Origin: Alphaproteobacteria bacterium | Lineage (GTDB): Bacteria > Pseudomonadota > Alphaproteobacteria > UBA2136 > UBA6156 | DNA length: 19,409 bases | Direction: 5' to 3' | NCBI GenBank assembly: GCA_027489415.1 | Contig: JAIXZU010000132.1 | Span: 1 to 19,409 of the forward strand | Part shown: positions 13,796 to 19,409 of the stretch, in pieces | Layout of the letters: every line of letters starts with the position of its first letter | Numbering within the stretch: position 1 is the stretch's first letter | Notes under the pieces: generated by a model | Told to the model about the DNA's origin: nothing | Database searches by the model: none | Seen by the model: only the letters and a program-made list of their open reading frames with translations | Made by a program: the position numbers and the translations under genes

Positions 13796-14116
13796 TTAGT
13801 GTCGTTTTTCAAAGCGCTCGAACTGAAGGCCCGGTACGGCCGCCAGCATGGCGCCCATCCGTGCTTCAAGGTATTCAAGCGCTTTCAGCATGCCGCGGGG
13901 TGTGGCCGTGGCAGCTTCCTGCTGGGCAACCGTCACCGCGTTACGCACATGCTGGCACACCGTTTCCGGCTCAATCCGGCCGGAGAACTCCGGCATCTTG
14001 CGGAAAATCACGGCACCTTCCATTTCGCCTTCCGGCAAGCGGCTGGTGAACTCAAACACATCGTGGTCAGGGCCGCAGGCATTGCGCTTGGCAGGGGTAA
14101 TATCGAGGGCGAACAT
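13796..14116 (-). CDS. Hypothetical protein (106 aa)
   Basis: The protein begins MFALDITPAKRNACGPDHDVFEF and has a very good ribosome binding site (AAAGGAGG, 5 bases before ATG). The first half looks beta-rich (FEFTSRLPEGEMEGAVIFRKMPEF) and the second helical (CQHVRNAVTVAQQEAATATPRGMLKALEYLEARMGAMLAAV). It has no signal peptide or membrane helix and I recognise no family. It is probably monocistronic: a TTGACA/TATAGG pair with a short 15-base spacer (14177-14151, minus) lies upstream and a terminator follows. Confidence 0.65.
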   Translation of the reverse strand: MFALDITPAKRNACGPDHDVFEFTSRLPEGEMEGAVIFRKMPEFSGRIEPETVCQHVRNAVTVAQQEAATATPRGMLKALEYLEARMGAMLAAVPGLQFERFEKRH

Positions 14117-14185
14117 TCATGCCTCCTTTAAAAGTGTGGGGTATCTCAGTCCTATAATCCTTCGGGGTACCTGTCAAACTCAAAC

Positions 14186-14212
14186 AAAAGCGGCCGGAAA
14201 ATCTCCGGCCGC
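14186..14212 (-). terminator. Intrinsic terminator of the 146-aa gene
   Basis: GCGGCCGGA (14190-14198) pairs with TCCGGCCGC (14204-14212). The minus strand then reads TTTT. It follows the minus-strand gene ending at 14232. Confidence 0.75.
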
Positions 14213-14231
14213 CCCTGTGGTATCTGGTGTC

Positions 14232-14672
14232 TTATTCCGTCTTCACCAACCGTAAGGTCGGCGGCAGGTGTGCAGGTGGCGCCTCCCGGTGGCTATCTGT
14301 CCCGGTCGGCGCCGCAGCTTTATGCTCCAGAATCTTCAGCCACGAGAACGTCCAGTCAGGTGCCGTCTGCGCAATCGCCAGCGTCACGTGGTCGGTCACT
14401 TCCAGCACCGTCGCGTCATCCGGTATGCGCCTGCTGCCAATTATCCGGTCTAGGTGCTCCTTCATCAGGTCTGCCACCGTGCTCGCAATCGTCATCACTT
14501 CACTGTGCGCGGACCAGCTGTCTTCAGGCAGCTTCGTGAAATTCAGCTCAACCGGCAGCACCCAAATCTGCTGTCCATTCTGCTTGCAGCTGTCCAGCAG
14601 CAGTTCAAACGAAATCACATGGGTATCGTCACACTTTTTCAGCCGCGCCGAATTTATCGAAGCTCCACTCAT
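14232..14672 (-). CDS. Hypothetical protein (146 aa)
   Basis: I start at MSGASINSARLKKCDD because GGAGAG precedes it by 5 bases; the open frame runs 45 codons further but crosses the promoter region of the divergent gene. The protein looks cytosolic and mixed alpha/beta (HVISFELLLDSCKQNGQQIWVLPVEL, then VADLMKEHLDRIIG), with a Pro-rich end APPAHLPPTLRLV. I recognise no family. It ends at an intrinsic terminator. Confidence 0.55.
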   Translation of the reverse strand: MSGASINSARLKKCDDTHVISFELLLDSCKQNGQQIWVLPVELNFTKLPEDSWSAHSEVMTIASTVADLMKEHLDRIIGSRRIPDDATVLEVTDHVTLAIAQTAPDWTFSWLKILEHKAAAPTGTDSHREAPPAHLPPTLRLVKTE

Positions 14673-14746
14673 CAGGTCTCTCCGTTGCAAAAGGGAACAG
14701 GTTATTCTGGCTTTCCGTATACACCATCCTGTGTTAAGGCACAACC

Positions 14747-15337
14747 ATGTCATCCCAAGCCGCCCTTGCCACCAACGAATCACCCTCTTGGTTCTCTCTG
14801 AACGCACTGGATGTCTGGCAAGCCGCCCTCCACCGTGGCGAAGTCGCCGCCGCCCCCGCCGAAGGCGTCTACGGCTATGTCGCGGCCCCCTTCCACGTCG
14901 AAGCCTTGCAATCGCTGCTGGAAGCCAAAAACCGCGCCCCCACCAAAGGCTATATCGTTCTGATCGAGAACCTCAGCCAACTCAGCCTCTTCTGCCCTGT
15001 ACTGCCGGAGGCCTGCCACCAAGCCATGCAAACCTACTGGCACCCAAGCCAACCGCCCACCACCTTGGTGCTCCCGGCCCTGCCCACCCTCCCGAAACTC
15101 CTCACCGGCGGCCTCCCCACCATCGCCATCCGCCTGCCGCAACAACCATATATGCAATCCTACCTCGCCGCCGCAGGCATGCCTTTGGTCAGCACCAGCC
15201 TCAACCTTTCCGGCCAGCCACCCGCCACCCACGCTAACCACATTCCCGTAGGCGTACCCGCCCTCACACTGCCTTACGCGCTTTCCGGCACGCCCTCGCG
15301 CATCTACAATCCCCTTGAAAACACGTGGCTTCGCTGA
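14747..15337 (+). CDS. L-threonylcarbamoyladenylate synthase-like protein (TsaC/YrdC/Sua5 family)
   Basis: The family makes threonylcarbamoyl-AMP from threonine, bicarbonate and ATP, the first step of t6A37 in ANN-decoding tRNAs. Seen in the 196 residues: PAEGVYGY at 37-44 (family PTETVYGL), the KxR motif KNR (61-63) followed by GYIVLIENLSQL, TTLVLPALPTL, TIAIRLP and the nucleotide-binding STSLNLSG. The length fits the short TsaC form without a Sua5 domain. The YGL box is divergent (Ala and Gly replace both Thr), so activity is less certain than the fold. A weak ribosome binding site TAAGG precedes the start. A perfect hairpin begins at its stop codon. Confidence 0.8.
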   Translation: MSSQAALATNESPSWFSLNALDVWQAALHRGEVAAAPAEGVYGYVAAPFHVEALQSLLEAKNRAPTKGYIVLIENLSQLSLFCPVLPEACHQAMQTYWHPSQPPTTLVLPALPTLPKLLTGGLPTIAIRLPQQPYMQSYLAAAGMPLVSTSLNLSGQPPATHANHIPVGVPALTLPYALSGTPSRIYNPLENTWLR

Positions 15338-15367
15338 TAAACGGTTAGCCATCGCAACCGTTTATCA
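15335..15367. promoter_or_regulatory. Perfect 12-bp dyad between the TsaC-like gene and the next gene
   Basis: TGATAAACGGTT (15335-15346) pairs with AACCGTTTATCA (15356-15367) around a 9-base loop. It begins at the upstream stop codon, and its last base is the first base of the next ribosome binding site (AGGA). No T run follows. It could attenuate, hide the ribosome binding site or bind a regulator. Confidence 0.65.
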
Positions 15368-15377
15368 GGATACCATC

Positions 15378-15860
15378 ATGAGCTCCGAGAGCCAGATAAC
15401 CTCATACACTCAAAGTTCTGCCAACTACATCACCAAAGGCATCGCAAATGCGGCTGAAACCCGCACCGGCCCGTGGTGGGAGATGTTCGAAGCAGCCAAG
15501 GCCTACTTTGCCGAAAACAACATGTGGCCGGTTCGCAGCCATCCCACACTCGGCAGGTGGGTGGACAGCGTCAACACCGCCATGCGGCGTCTCGCCAACC
15601 AGCAGCACAACTGGCAGGGTGCCGGTAAATTTGCCCTGACCTCCGACCGCCTCTCCGCCCTCCGCCAAGCCAAGTACGAACCTCACGCACGCGGCAGCCG
15701 TGGTTTCAAGCCCGGCCCGGTCCAGGACATGCTGAAAAAACTCGAAGCCGGTGAAACCCTCTCTCCGCAAGAGAAATCCTTCCTGCGCGGCAAGTACAAC
15801 AAGGGCCAGATGGGTGAGAAAACCTACCAAGCCTTCAAAAAACTCGGCATGGAGTTCTAA
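15378..15860 (+). CDS. Protein with a helicase-associated (HA)-like domain (160 aa)
   Basis: I start at MSSESQITSYTQSS, 7 bases after AGGA; an upstream in-frame ATG overlaps the previous gene and has no ribosome binding site. Residues about 30-100 (GPWWEMFEAAKAYFAENNMWPV, LGRWVDSVNTAMRRLANQQ, LTSDRLSALRQAKYEP) follow the pattern of the helicase-associated domain: Trp, a helix, then LGxWV and a basic helix. That domain is thought to bind nucleic acid and usually sits in tandem after helicases; here it appears alone. The C-terminal part (KLEAGETLSPQEKSFLRGKYNKGQMGEKTYQAFKKLG cut: LSPQEKSFLRGKYNKGQ) is basic. A terminator follows. The function is unproven. Confidence 0.6.
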   Translation: MSSESQITSYTQSSANYITKGIANAAETRTGPWWEMFEAAKAYFAENNMWPVRSHPTLGRWVDSVNTAMRRLANQQHNWQGAGKFALTSDRLSALRQAKYEPHARGSRGFKPGPVQDMLKKLEAGETLSPQEKSFLRGKYNKGQMGEKTYQAFKKLGMEF

Positions 15861-15868
15861 CGTCACGC

Positions 15869-15892
15869 AACAGGCCCCCTCGGGGGCCTGTT
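15869..15892 (+). terminator. Intrinsic terminator after the HA-domain gene
   Basis: AACAGGCCCCC (15869-15879) pairs with GGGGGCCTGTT (15882-15892). The T run after it is short. Confidence 0.7.
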
Positions 15893-15965
15893 CATCATTC
15901 CCTTGCCAATCCCGCACAATCTTTGCATGATGTATGCATTAGTTGCGTTTTATCAGGAGTCTATC

Positions 15966-16520
15966 TTGTCAAACATCACCACACCCCGCCTCACCCTCAC
16001 ACCCGTGACACTCGCGGACGCCCCCTTCATCCAAGCGAATTTCGCGGACGACTCCATCCTCCGCTGGATGCGCCACCCCGTCCCCTATCCGGTCTATCCG
16101 GAAGACGGCGCGATCACGTTCCTGGAAAAGGTGGTCTTTCCGCAGCGGGAGGCTGGCACCCATTTTCCCTTCATCATCCGCCGCGCGGAGGACGCAACCC
16201 CCATGGGCTCGGTCGGCGTGAAGCTGGACACGGACCACACCTGGGAAATGGGCTTCTGGCTCGCGGGGCAATTCCGTGGCAAGGGTTACATGCCGGAAGC
16301 CGTCATCGCCACCATGCGCTGGCTGTTTAAAAACACCACGGCCGAAGTCCTCGAAATCAGCAACGCCGTCAGTAACGACGCCTCCGCCGCCGTGCAGCAA
16401 AAAACCCGATGCGACTTCCACGGCGTCTTTCCAGCAAACCCTCCCTACCACTGCGGGGATACTGAAAACGACGTCTGGAGCATGTCGCGCCAAAGCTTCA
16501 TCGCCCGCCACGGCCTCTAA
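15966..16520 (+). CDS. GNAT-family N-acetyltransferase, RimJ/RimL-like
   Basis: GNAT enzymes move an acetyl group from acetyl-CoA to an amine. The pattern TPRLTLTPVTLADAPFI at the start, FIIRRAEDATPMGSVGVKL in the middle and the acetyl-CoA pyrophosphate loop QFRGKGY (about 102-108) are typical of the RimJ/RimL (Acetyltransf_3) group, which acetylates protein N-termini or small amines. I chose a TTG start (15966) because AGGAG lies 6 bases before it and the protein then begins at the conserved strand. ATGs at 15903, 15927 and 15930 are in frame but lack a ribosome binding site. Product: 184 residues. The substrate is unknown. Confidence 0.8.
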   Translation: MSNITTPRLTLTPVTLADAPFIQANFADDSILRWMRHPVPYPVYPEDGAITFLEKVVFPQREAGTHFPFIIRRAEDATPMGSVGVKLDTDHTWEMGFWLAGQFRGKGYMPEAVIATMRWLFKNTTAEVLEISNAVSNDASAAVQQKTRCDFHGVFPANPPYHCGDTENDVWSMSRQSFIARHGL

Positions 16521-16540
16521 AACGAAATCCACAACCAAAA

Positions 16541-16564
16541 AAACAGGCCCGCAAGGGCCTGTTT
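16541..16564. terminator. Bidirectional terminator between GNAT and greA
   Basis: AAACAGGCCC (16541-16550) pairs with GGGCCTGTTT (16555-16564) around GCAA. A T run continues on the minus strand. It serves two converging genes. Confidence 0.8.
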
Positions 16565-16590
16565 CTAACTTCTAACTTCTAACCTCTAGT
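16563..16590 (+). repeat. Tandem heptamer array, TTCTAAC x3 plus a degenerate unit
   Basis: Three exact TTCTAAC units (16563-16583) are followed by CTCTAGT (16584-16590). The array starts inside the terminator stem and covers the greA stop codon (16586-16588). Confidence 0.85.
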
Positions 16591-17071
16591 CTCTCATTGC
16601 CTTGAATTCAACCTTCTCCACCTCATAAACCCGCTTCCCACCGGGCGCGTTCACGGTCACTTCGTCGCCTTCGCTTTTGCCTAGCAACGCCTGCCCAATC
16701 GGGCTGGTGGTGGAAATCCGCTTTTTCTCAAAATCCGCCTCATCGGGGCCCACCAGCGCGTAGGTCACTTCCTTGTCACTGTCCACGTCCACCAAGGTAA
16801 TGGTGGCGCCCAGCATAATCTTGCCGCCTTTCAGCTTGGTCGGGTCAATCACGTCGGCGCGGCTCAGCTTGCTTTCCAATTCAGCAATGCGGCCTTCCAC
16901 AAAGCCCTGCTTTTCCTTGGCAGCGTGGTATTCGGCGTTTTCTTTCAAGTCGCCGTGGCCGCGCGCTTCTTCAATCGCGGCGGAAATCGCGGGGCGCTGC
17001 ACGCGTATCAGGTCGCGCAGCTCCTCGGTCAGGCGCTCAAATCCGTAAATGGTCATCGGCACGCGTTCCAT
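16586..17071 (-). CDS. greA: Transcription elongation factor GreA
   Basis: GreA enters the RNA polymerase secondary channel and triggers cleavage of backtracked RNA. The 161 residues hold the coiled coil [19 protein letters not shown] to about 80, with [20 protein letters not shown] carrying the acidic tip (Asp and Glu of GDLKENAEY), and the globular domain [33 protein letters not shown] and [20 protein letters not shown] lies 5 bases before the ATG; an in-frame ATG five codons later is a possible alternative. The last residues, KAMRD, may be read-through into the heptamer array. It diverges from dnaG. Confidence 0.96.
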   Translation of the reverse strand: MERVPMTIYGFERLTEELRDLIRVQRPAISAAIEEARGHGDLKENAEYHAAKEKQGFVEGRIAELESKLSRADVIDPTKLKGGKIMLGATITLVDVDSDKEVTYALVGPDEADFEKKRISTTSPIGQALLGKSEGDEVTVNAPGGKRVYEVEKVEFKAMRD

Positions 17072-17088
17072 AGTGTTCCCCGCTCCTC

Positions 17089-17112
17089 TTGTCTTAATAT
17101 CTCAATGTCTTG
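17089..17112 (+). repeat. Possible degenerate octamer array upstream of greA
   Basis: TTGTCTTA, ATATCTCA and ATGTCTTG are contiguous and share a loose pattern NTNTCTYR. They lie in the greA leader, so greA would be flanked by arrays on both sides. The match is weak. Confidence 0.35.
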
Positions 17113-17214
17113 CACAAATAAAAACAGCCCGTAGGCCACTTGTTTTACTAAACCACACTTGCTCAAATTCCACAACCCCCCTAAGGTGGGCCCAAGGGAA
17201 GGAGGCGCGCCGGT

Positions 17215-18966
17215 ATGAAATACCCACCAAATGTAATCGACCAAGTCAAAACGCGCCTCAACATCGTGGACGAAGTCCGCAAAGTCGTGCCCAACATGAA
17301 GAAGAAGGGCCGCGCGTGGTGGGGCTGCTGCCCGTTCCACTCCGAAAAATCCGCAAGTTTCCACGTGCGGGAGGACCAAAACAGCTACTACTGCTTCGGC
17401 TGCGGCGCAGGCGGAGACGTCATCACCTTCGTGCAGGAAACCCAAGGCGGTACGTTCTCGGAGGTCGTACAACGCCTCGCCCGCCAGGCCGGTATCAAAC
17501 TGCCGGAAAGTGAACCGTCGGACCCTCGCGCCGCGGAACGCCGCATGGACGGCTTCAAAGCCTTGGAGCGCGCCGCCGTCTTCTTCCAGCGGAATATCAA
17601 CGAGGACGCCCAAGCCTACATCACGCGCCGCGCTCTCAGCCCCGCCACGGTGGAGGAATTCGGCTTGGGTTATGCGCCGGATAGCTGGGACGCCACCAAA
17701 AACGCCCTCCTCAACGAAGGCTTCACGCCGGACATCCTCAAAACCACCGGCCTCACCACGCAGTCGGAAAAATCAGCGGAAAAGGGAAGGGACTACGACC
17801 GCTTCCGTGGCCGCCTGATGTTCCCGATTCACGATAGCCAAGGCCGCGTCGTCGGCTTCGGCGGCCGCGTCATGGGCAAAGGCGAACCGAAGTATCTGAA
17901 CTCGCCGGAAACGCCGTTCTTCAACAAATCGTTCCTGCTCTACAACCTCCACCGCGCCAAACCGCACCTCAAAACCAGCAACCAACTGGTGCTGGTGGAA
18001 GGGTACATGGACGTCATCGCCCTCTATCAAGCCGGTTTCAAAACCGCCGTGGCACCCTTGGGCACCGCCGTCACCGCCGAGCAAATCACCCTCCTCTGGC
18101 AGCAAAACCCGCACCCGATAGTCTGCCTGGACGGCGACGCCGCCGGCCGCACCGCCGCCCTGCGCATGGCCAACCGCGCTCTGCCGGTGCTGGAACCGGG
18201 CCGCACCCTCAGCTTCGTCTTCCTGCCGCAGGGGGAGGATCCGGATACCTTGGTGCAGAAGGACGGCATCGCCACCTTCCGCAACCTCCTCACCCAAACC
18301 ACGCCGCTGGAAAATCTCCTCTGGCAGCAACTGTCAGCAGTGTCGGACCCCACCACGGCGGACGGCCGCGCCACACTGGAATCCGAACTGAACCAGCTCC
18401 TCGCCCAAATCACCAATCAGGTGGTCCGCCGCGCCTATAGCCAGATTCTCAAGGACAAACTCTTCCAGGCCACGCGCACCAACAGCCGCCCGCGCGAAAC
18501 CACCGCCAAAGCCCCCAAGTCCAACGCCGCCCAAGCGCCACGGGACTATAAACCCGCCATTCAGGGGGACGCCGCCACGCGCACGCTCCTCGCACTCGTC
18601 TGCCGCTGGCCGCACATCCTGCCGCAAATCGATGAAACTCTCGGCCAGCTCCACTTCCCCCCCGGCCCGCTGGCGGAACTCTCGCAAGCCATCATCCGCG
18701 CTTACGTCATCCTCAAAATGCCCGCCGAGGAACTGGGGCAGGACCTCACCCAAGGCCCCCACAGCAGCACGGTCTACGACCTCCTCACCAGCACCGGCGT
18801 CCTCACCCTGCCGGAGGACACCGACGCCCTGACCCTCTTCCACGAGCAACATCATTTGTGGAAACATCAAACCACCCAGCGCACCGAGTATACACAAATG
18901 ATAAAAAAAGCCGATTGGCTCTCGCCGGAATACTGGAATAAATTCAAAGCGATGAAGCAAGTCTAA
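17215..18966 (+). CDS. dnaG: DNA primase DnaG
   Basis: DnaG makes RNA primers on the lagging strand at the replication fork. The 583 residues hold the CHC2 zinc-binding domain with GCCPFHSEKSASFHV and YYCFGCGAGGDVITF (Cys39, His42, Cys60, Cys63), the RNA polymerase core with FRGRLMFPIHDSQGRVVGFGGR, and the Toprim residues LVEGYMDVIALYQAG (Glu near 261) and CLDGDAAGRTA (Asp residues near 305-308). The last 150 residues should form the DnaB-binding domain and are divergent, as is normal. A good ribosome binding site (AAGGAGG) lies 9 bases before the ATG. It lies upstream of an acidic ORF, where many proteobacteria place rpoD. Confidence 0.97.
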   Translation: MKYPPNVIDQVKTRLNIVDEVRKVVPNMKKKGRAWWGCCPFHSEKSASFHVREDQNSYYCFGCGAGGDVITFVQETQGGTFSEVVQRLARQAGIKLPESEPSDPRAAERRMDGFKALERAAVFFQRNINEDAQAYITRRALSPATVEEFGLGYAPDSWDATKNALLNEGFTPDILKTTGLTTQSEKSAEKGRDYDRFRGRLMFPIHDSQGRVVGFGGRVMGKGEPKYLNSPETPFFNKSFLLYNLHRAKPHLKTSNQLVLVEGYMDVIALYQAGFKTAVAPLGTAVTAEQITLLWQQNPHPIVCLDGDAAGRTAALRMANRALPVLEPGRTLSFVFLPQGEDPDTLVQKDGIATFRNLLTQTTPLENLLWQQLSAVSDPTTADGRATLESELNQLLAQITNQVVRRAYSQILKDKLFQATRTNSRPRETTAKAPKSNAAQAPRDYKPAIQGDAATRTLLALVCRWPHILPQIDETLGQLHFPPGPLAELSQAIIRAYVILKMPAEELGQDLTQGPHSSTVYDLLTSTGVLTLPEDTDALTLFHEQHHLWKHQTTQRTEYTQMIKKADWLSPEYWNKFKAMKQV

Positions 18967-19062
18967 CCATCGTCAAAAATAAACCGCGAAGAAAGTTTGC
19001 TGCGCGGCTTGACACTCTCCCCGCGCCGCCCCATCTAGCAGGAACAGTTACCGTGATTGTCT

Positions 19063-19071
19063 TGTTATAAT
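19063..19071 (+). promoter_or_regulatory. Extended -10 promoter (TGTTATAAT)
   Basis: A full-consensus TATAAT (19066-19071) preceded by TG one base upstream. There is no good -35 at 17 bases, which is normal for extended -10 promoters. Transcription would start near 19078. A further TTGACA lies at 19009-19014 without a clear partner. Confidence 0.6.
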
Positions 19072-19077
19072 ATAGGC

Positions 19078-19255
19078 ACACAATAGGTTACAGTGAGGAC
19101 TTGAAGCACGCACTTCCGTGCCGCAGTCAAGGCCGCAACCGCCTTTTTTCGGTGGTGGGGGCTTTTGTTGCGCGTCCCGGCTACCCACACTGGAACCGCA
19201 CAAAGATTATCATGAACCGCAGCCCCCACTGCGGTCAAAGGGAAAGGACATCCAC
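19078..19255 (+). promoter_or_regulatory. Long structured leader (about 178 nt) or small RNA before the acidic ORF
   Basis: Between the extended -10 promoter and the start codon lie several hairpins: GCACG/CGTGC (near 19106-19121, loop CACTTC), ACCGCC with GGTGGT around a T-rich loop (near 19138-19156), and ACCGCAG/CTGCGGT (19216-19222, 19229-19235). The last ends 5 bases before the purine-rich ribosome binding site GGAAAGGA (19241-19248). I do not recognise a known riboswitch or RNA family. Confidence 0.45.
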
Positions 19256-19409
19256 ATGACACAGCCCGTAGGCAGCCGCACCATCCGTGGAGAAGACCAC
19301 GACGAAGACGGCATCCTCGCCGCCGACCTCGACGTCAACCTCGACGACTCCCCCGCGCCGGAACCTGTTGACGATGTCATCGTGAGCGACGACGACGACG
19401 ACGACCAAC
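19256..19409 (+). CDS. N-terminus of a highly acidic protein (cut by window edge)
   Basis: An ATG with GGAAAGGA 7 bases upstream opens a frame that stays open to the window end (51 codons). The peptide starts MTQPVGSRTIRGEDHDEDG and continues Asp-rich, with a run of six Asp near the edge. By position after dnaG it could be rpoD with an unusual acidic region 1.1, but the residues seen do not match any RpoD N-terminus I recall. The promoter, leader and ribosome binding site support a real gene; the identity is open. Confidence 0.55.
   Translation, partial: MTQPVGSRTIRGEDHDEDGILAADLDVNLDDSPAPEPVDDVIVSDDDDDDQ

Noticed and set aside
14127..14158. Plus-strand promoter with TATAAT at 14153-14158
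   Set aside because: No plus-strand gene follows and there is no -35; the same bases serve as a weak minus-strand -10 region.
14227..15237. 336-codon plus-strand frame
   Set aside because: It crosses the 146-aa minus gene and reads the TsaC-like gene in the wrong frame; the composition is Pro/Arg/His-rich as expected for a shadow frame.
19256..19409. Naming the acidic ORF rpoD
   Set aside because: Position after dnaG is suggestive, but no conserved sigma-factor region is within the window.

Overview
The window reads as a chromosomal, mostly housekeeping segment of a moderately GC-rich alphaproteobacterium. The evidence is a bS16 protein with a long Ala/Lys/Glu tail, a MutL with the endonuclease motif, and the set ffh, ftsY, rsmD, tadA, greA and dnaG. 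I cannot name the genus; an uncultivated or Micavibrio-like lineage is only a guess. No tRNA, rRNA, CRISPR array, transposase or prophage gene was seen.

Layout. 1-1144: 3' part of a mitochondrial-type aconitase. 1192-2328: three small unknown minus-strand genes. 2491-5530: rimM, rpsP and ffh on the minus strand, with an 88-residue unknown gene of opposite orientation between rpsP and ffh. 5635-7896: a plus-strand cluster of an exported TPR-like membrane protein, a four-helix-bundle (S23/IVP, Avd-like) protein and ftsY. 7897-8580: a 684-base gene-free stretch packed with palindromes and three copies of one repeat. 8581-8799: a solo ribbon-helix-helix regulator with a perfect 24-base palindrome at its promoter. 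8895-10706: mutL. 10855-11037: a small disordered protein. 11098-13270: minus-strand operon of a PuuD-like amidotransferase, an RsuA/RluB-type pseudouridine synthase and rsmD. 13294-13752: tadA. 13796-14672: two unknown minus-strand genes. 14747-15860: a TsaC-like gene and a helicase-associated-domain protein. 15966-16520: a GNAT acetyltransferase. 16586-18966: greA and dnaG, divergent. 19256-end: start of a very acidic protein behind a long structured leader.

Functional themes. Both SRP GTPases (Ffh and its receptor FtsY) lie within 4 kb. Many genes serve translation: ribosome assembly (rpsP, rimM), rRNA modification (rsmD, rluB-like) and tRNA modification (tadA, tsaC-like). MutL, DnaG and GreA serve DNA repair, replication and transcription.

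The most unusual signal is a set of short tandem arrays whose unit is always 7 or 8 bases but whose unit sequence differs by locus (5676-5707, 6910-6944, 8859-8886, 10026-10053, 10096-10130, 16563-16590, perhaps 17089-17112). They sit at gene starts, over stop codons and inside the MutL linker, and one borders the transferred-looking four-helix-bundle gene. The palindrome-rich gap 7897-8580 is the second. Three genes also have promoters placed so that transcription would begin at or next to the start codon (leaderless mRNAs).
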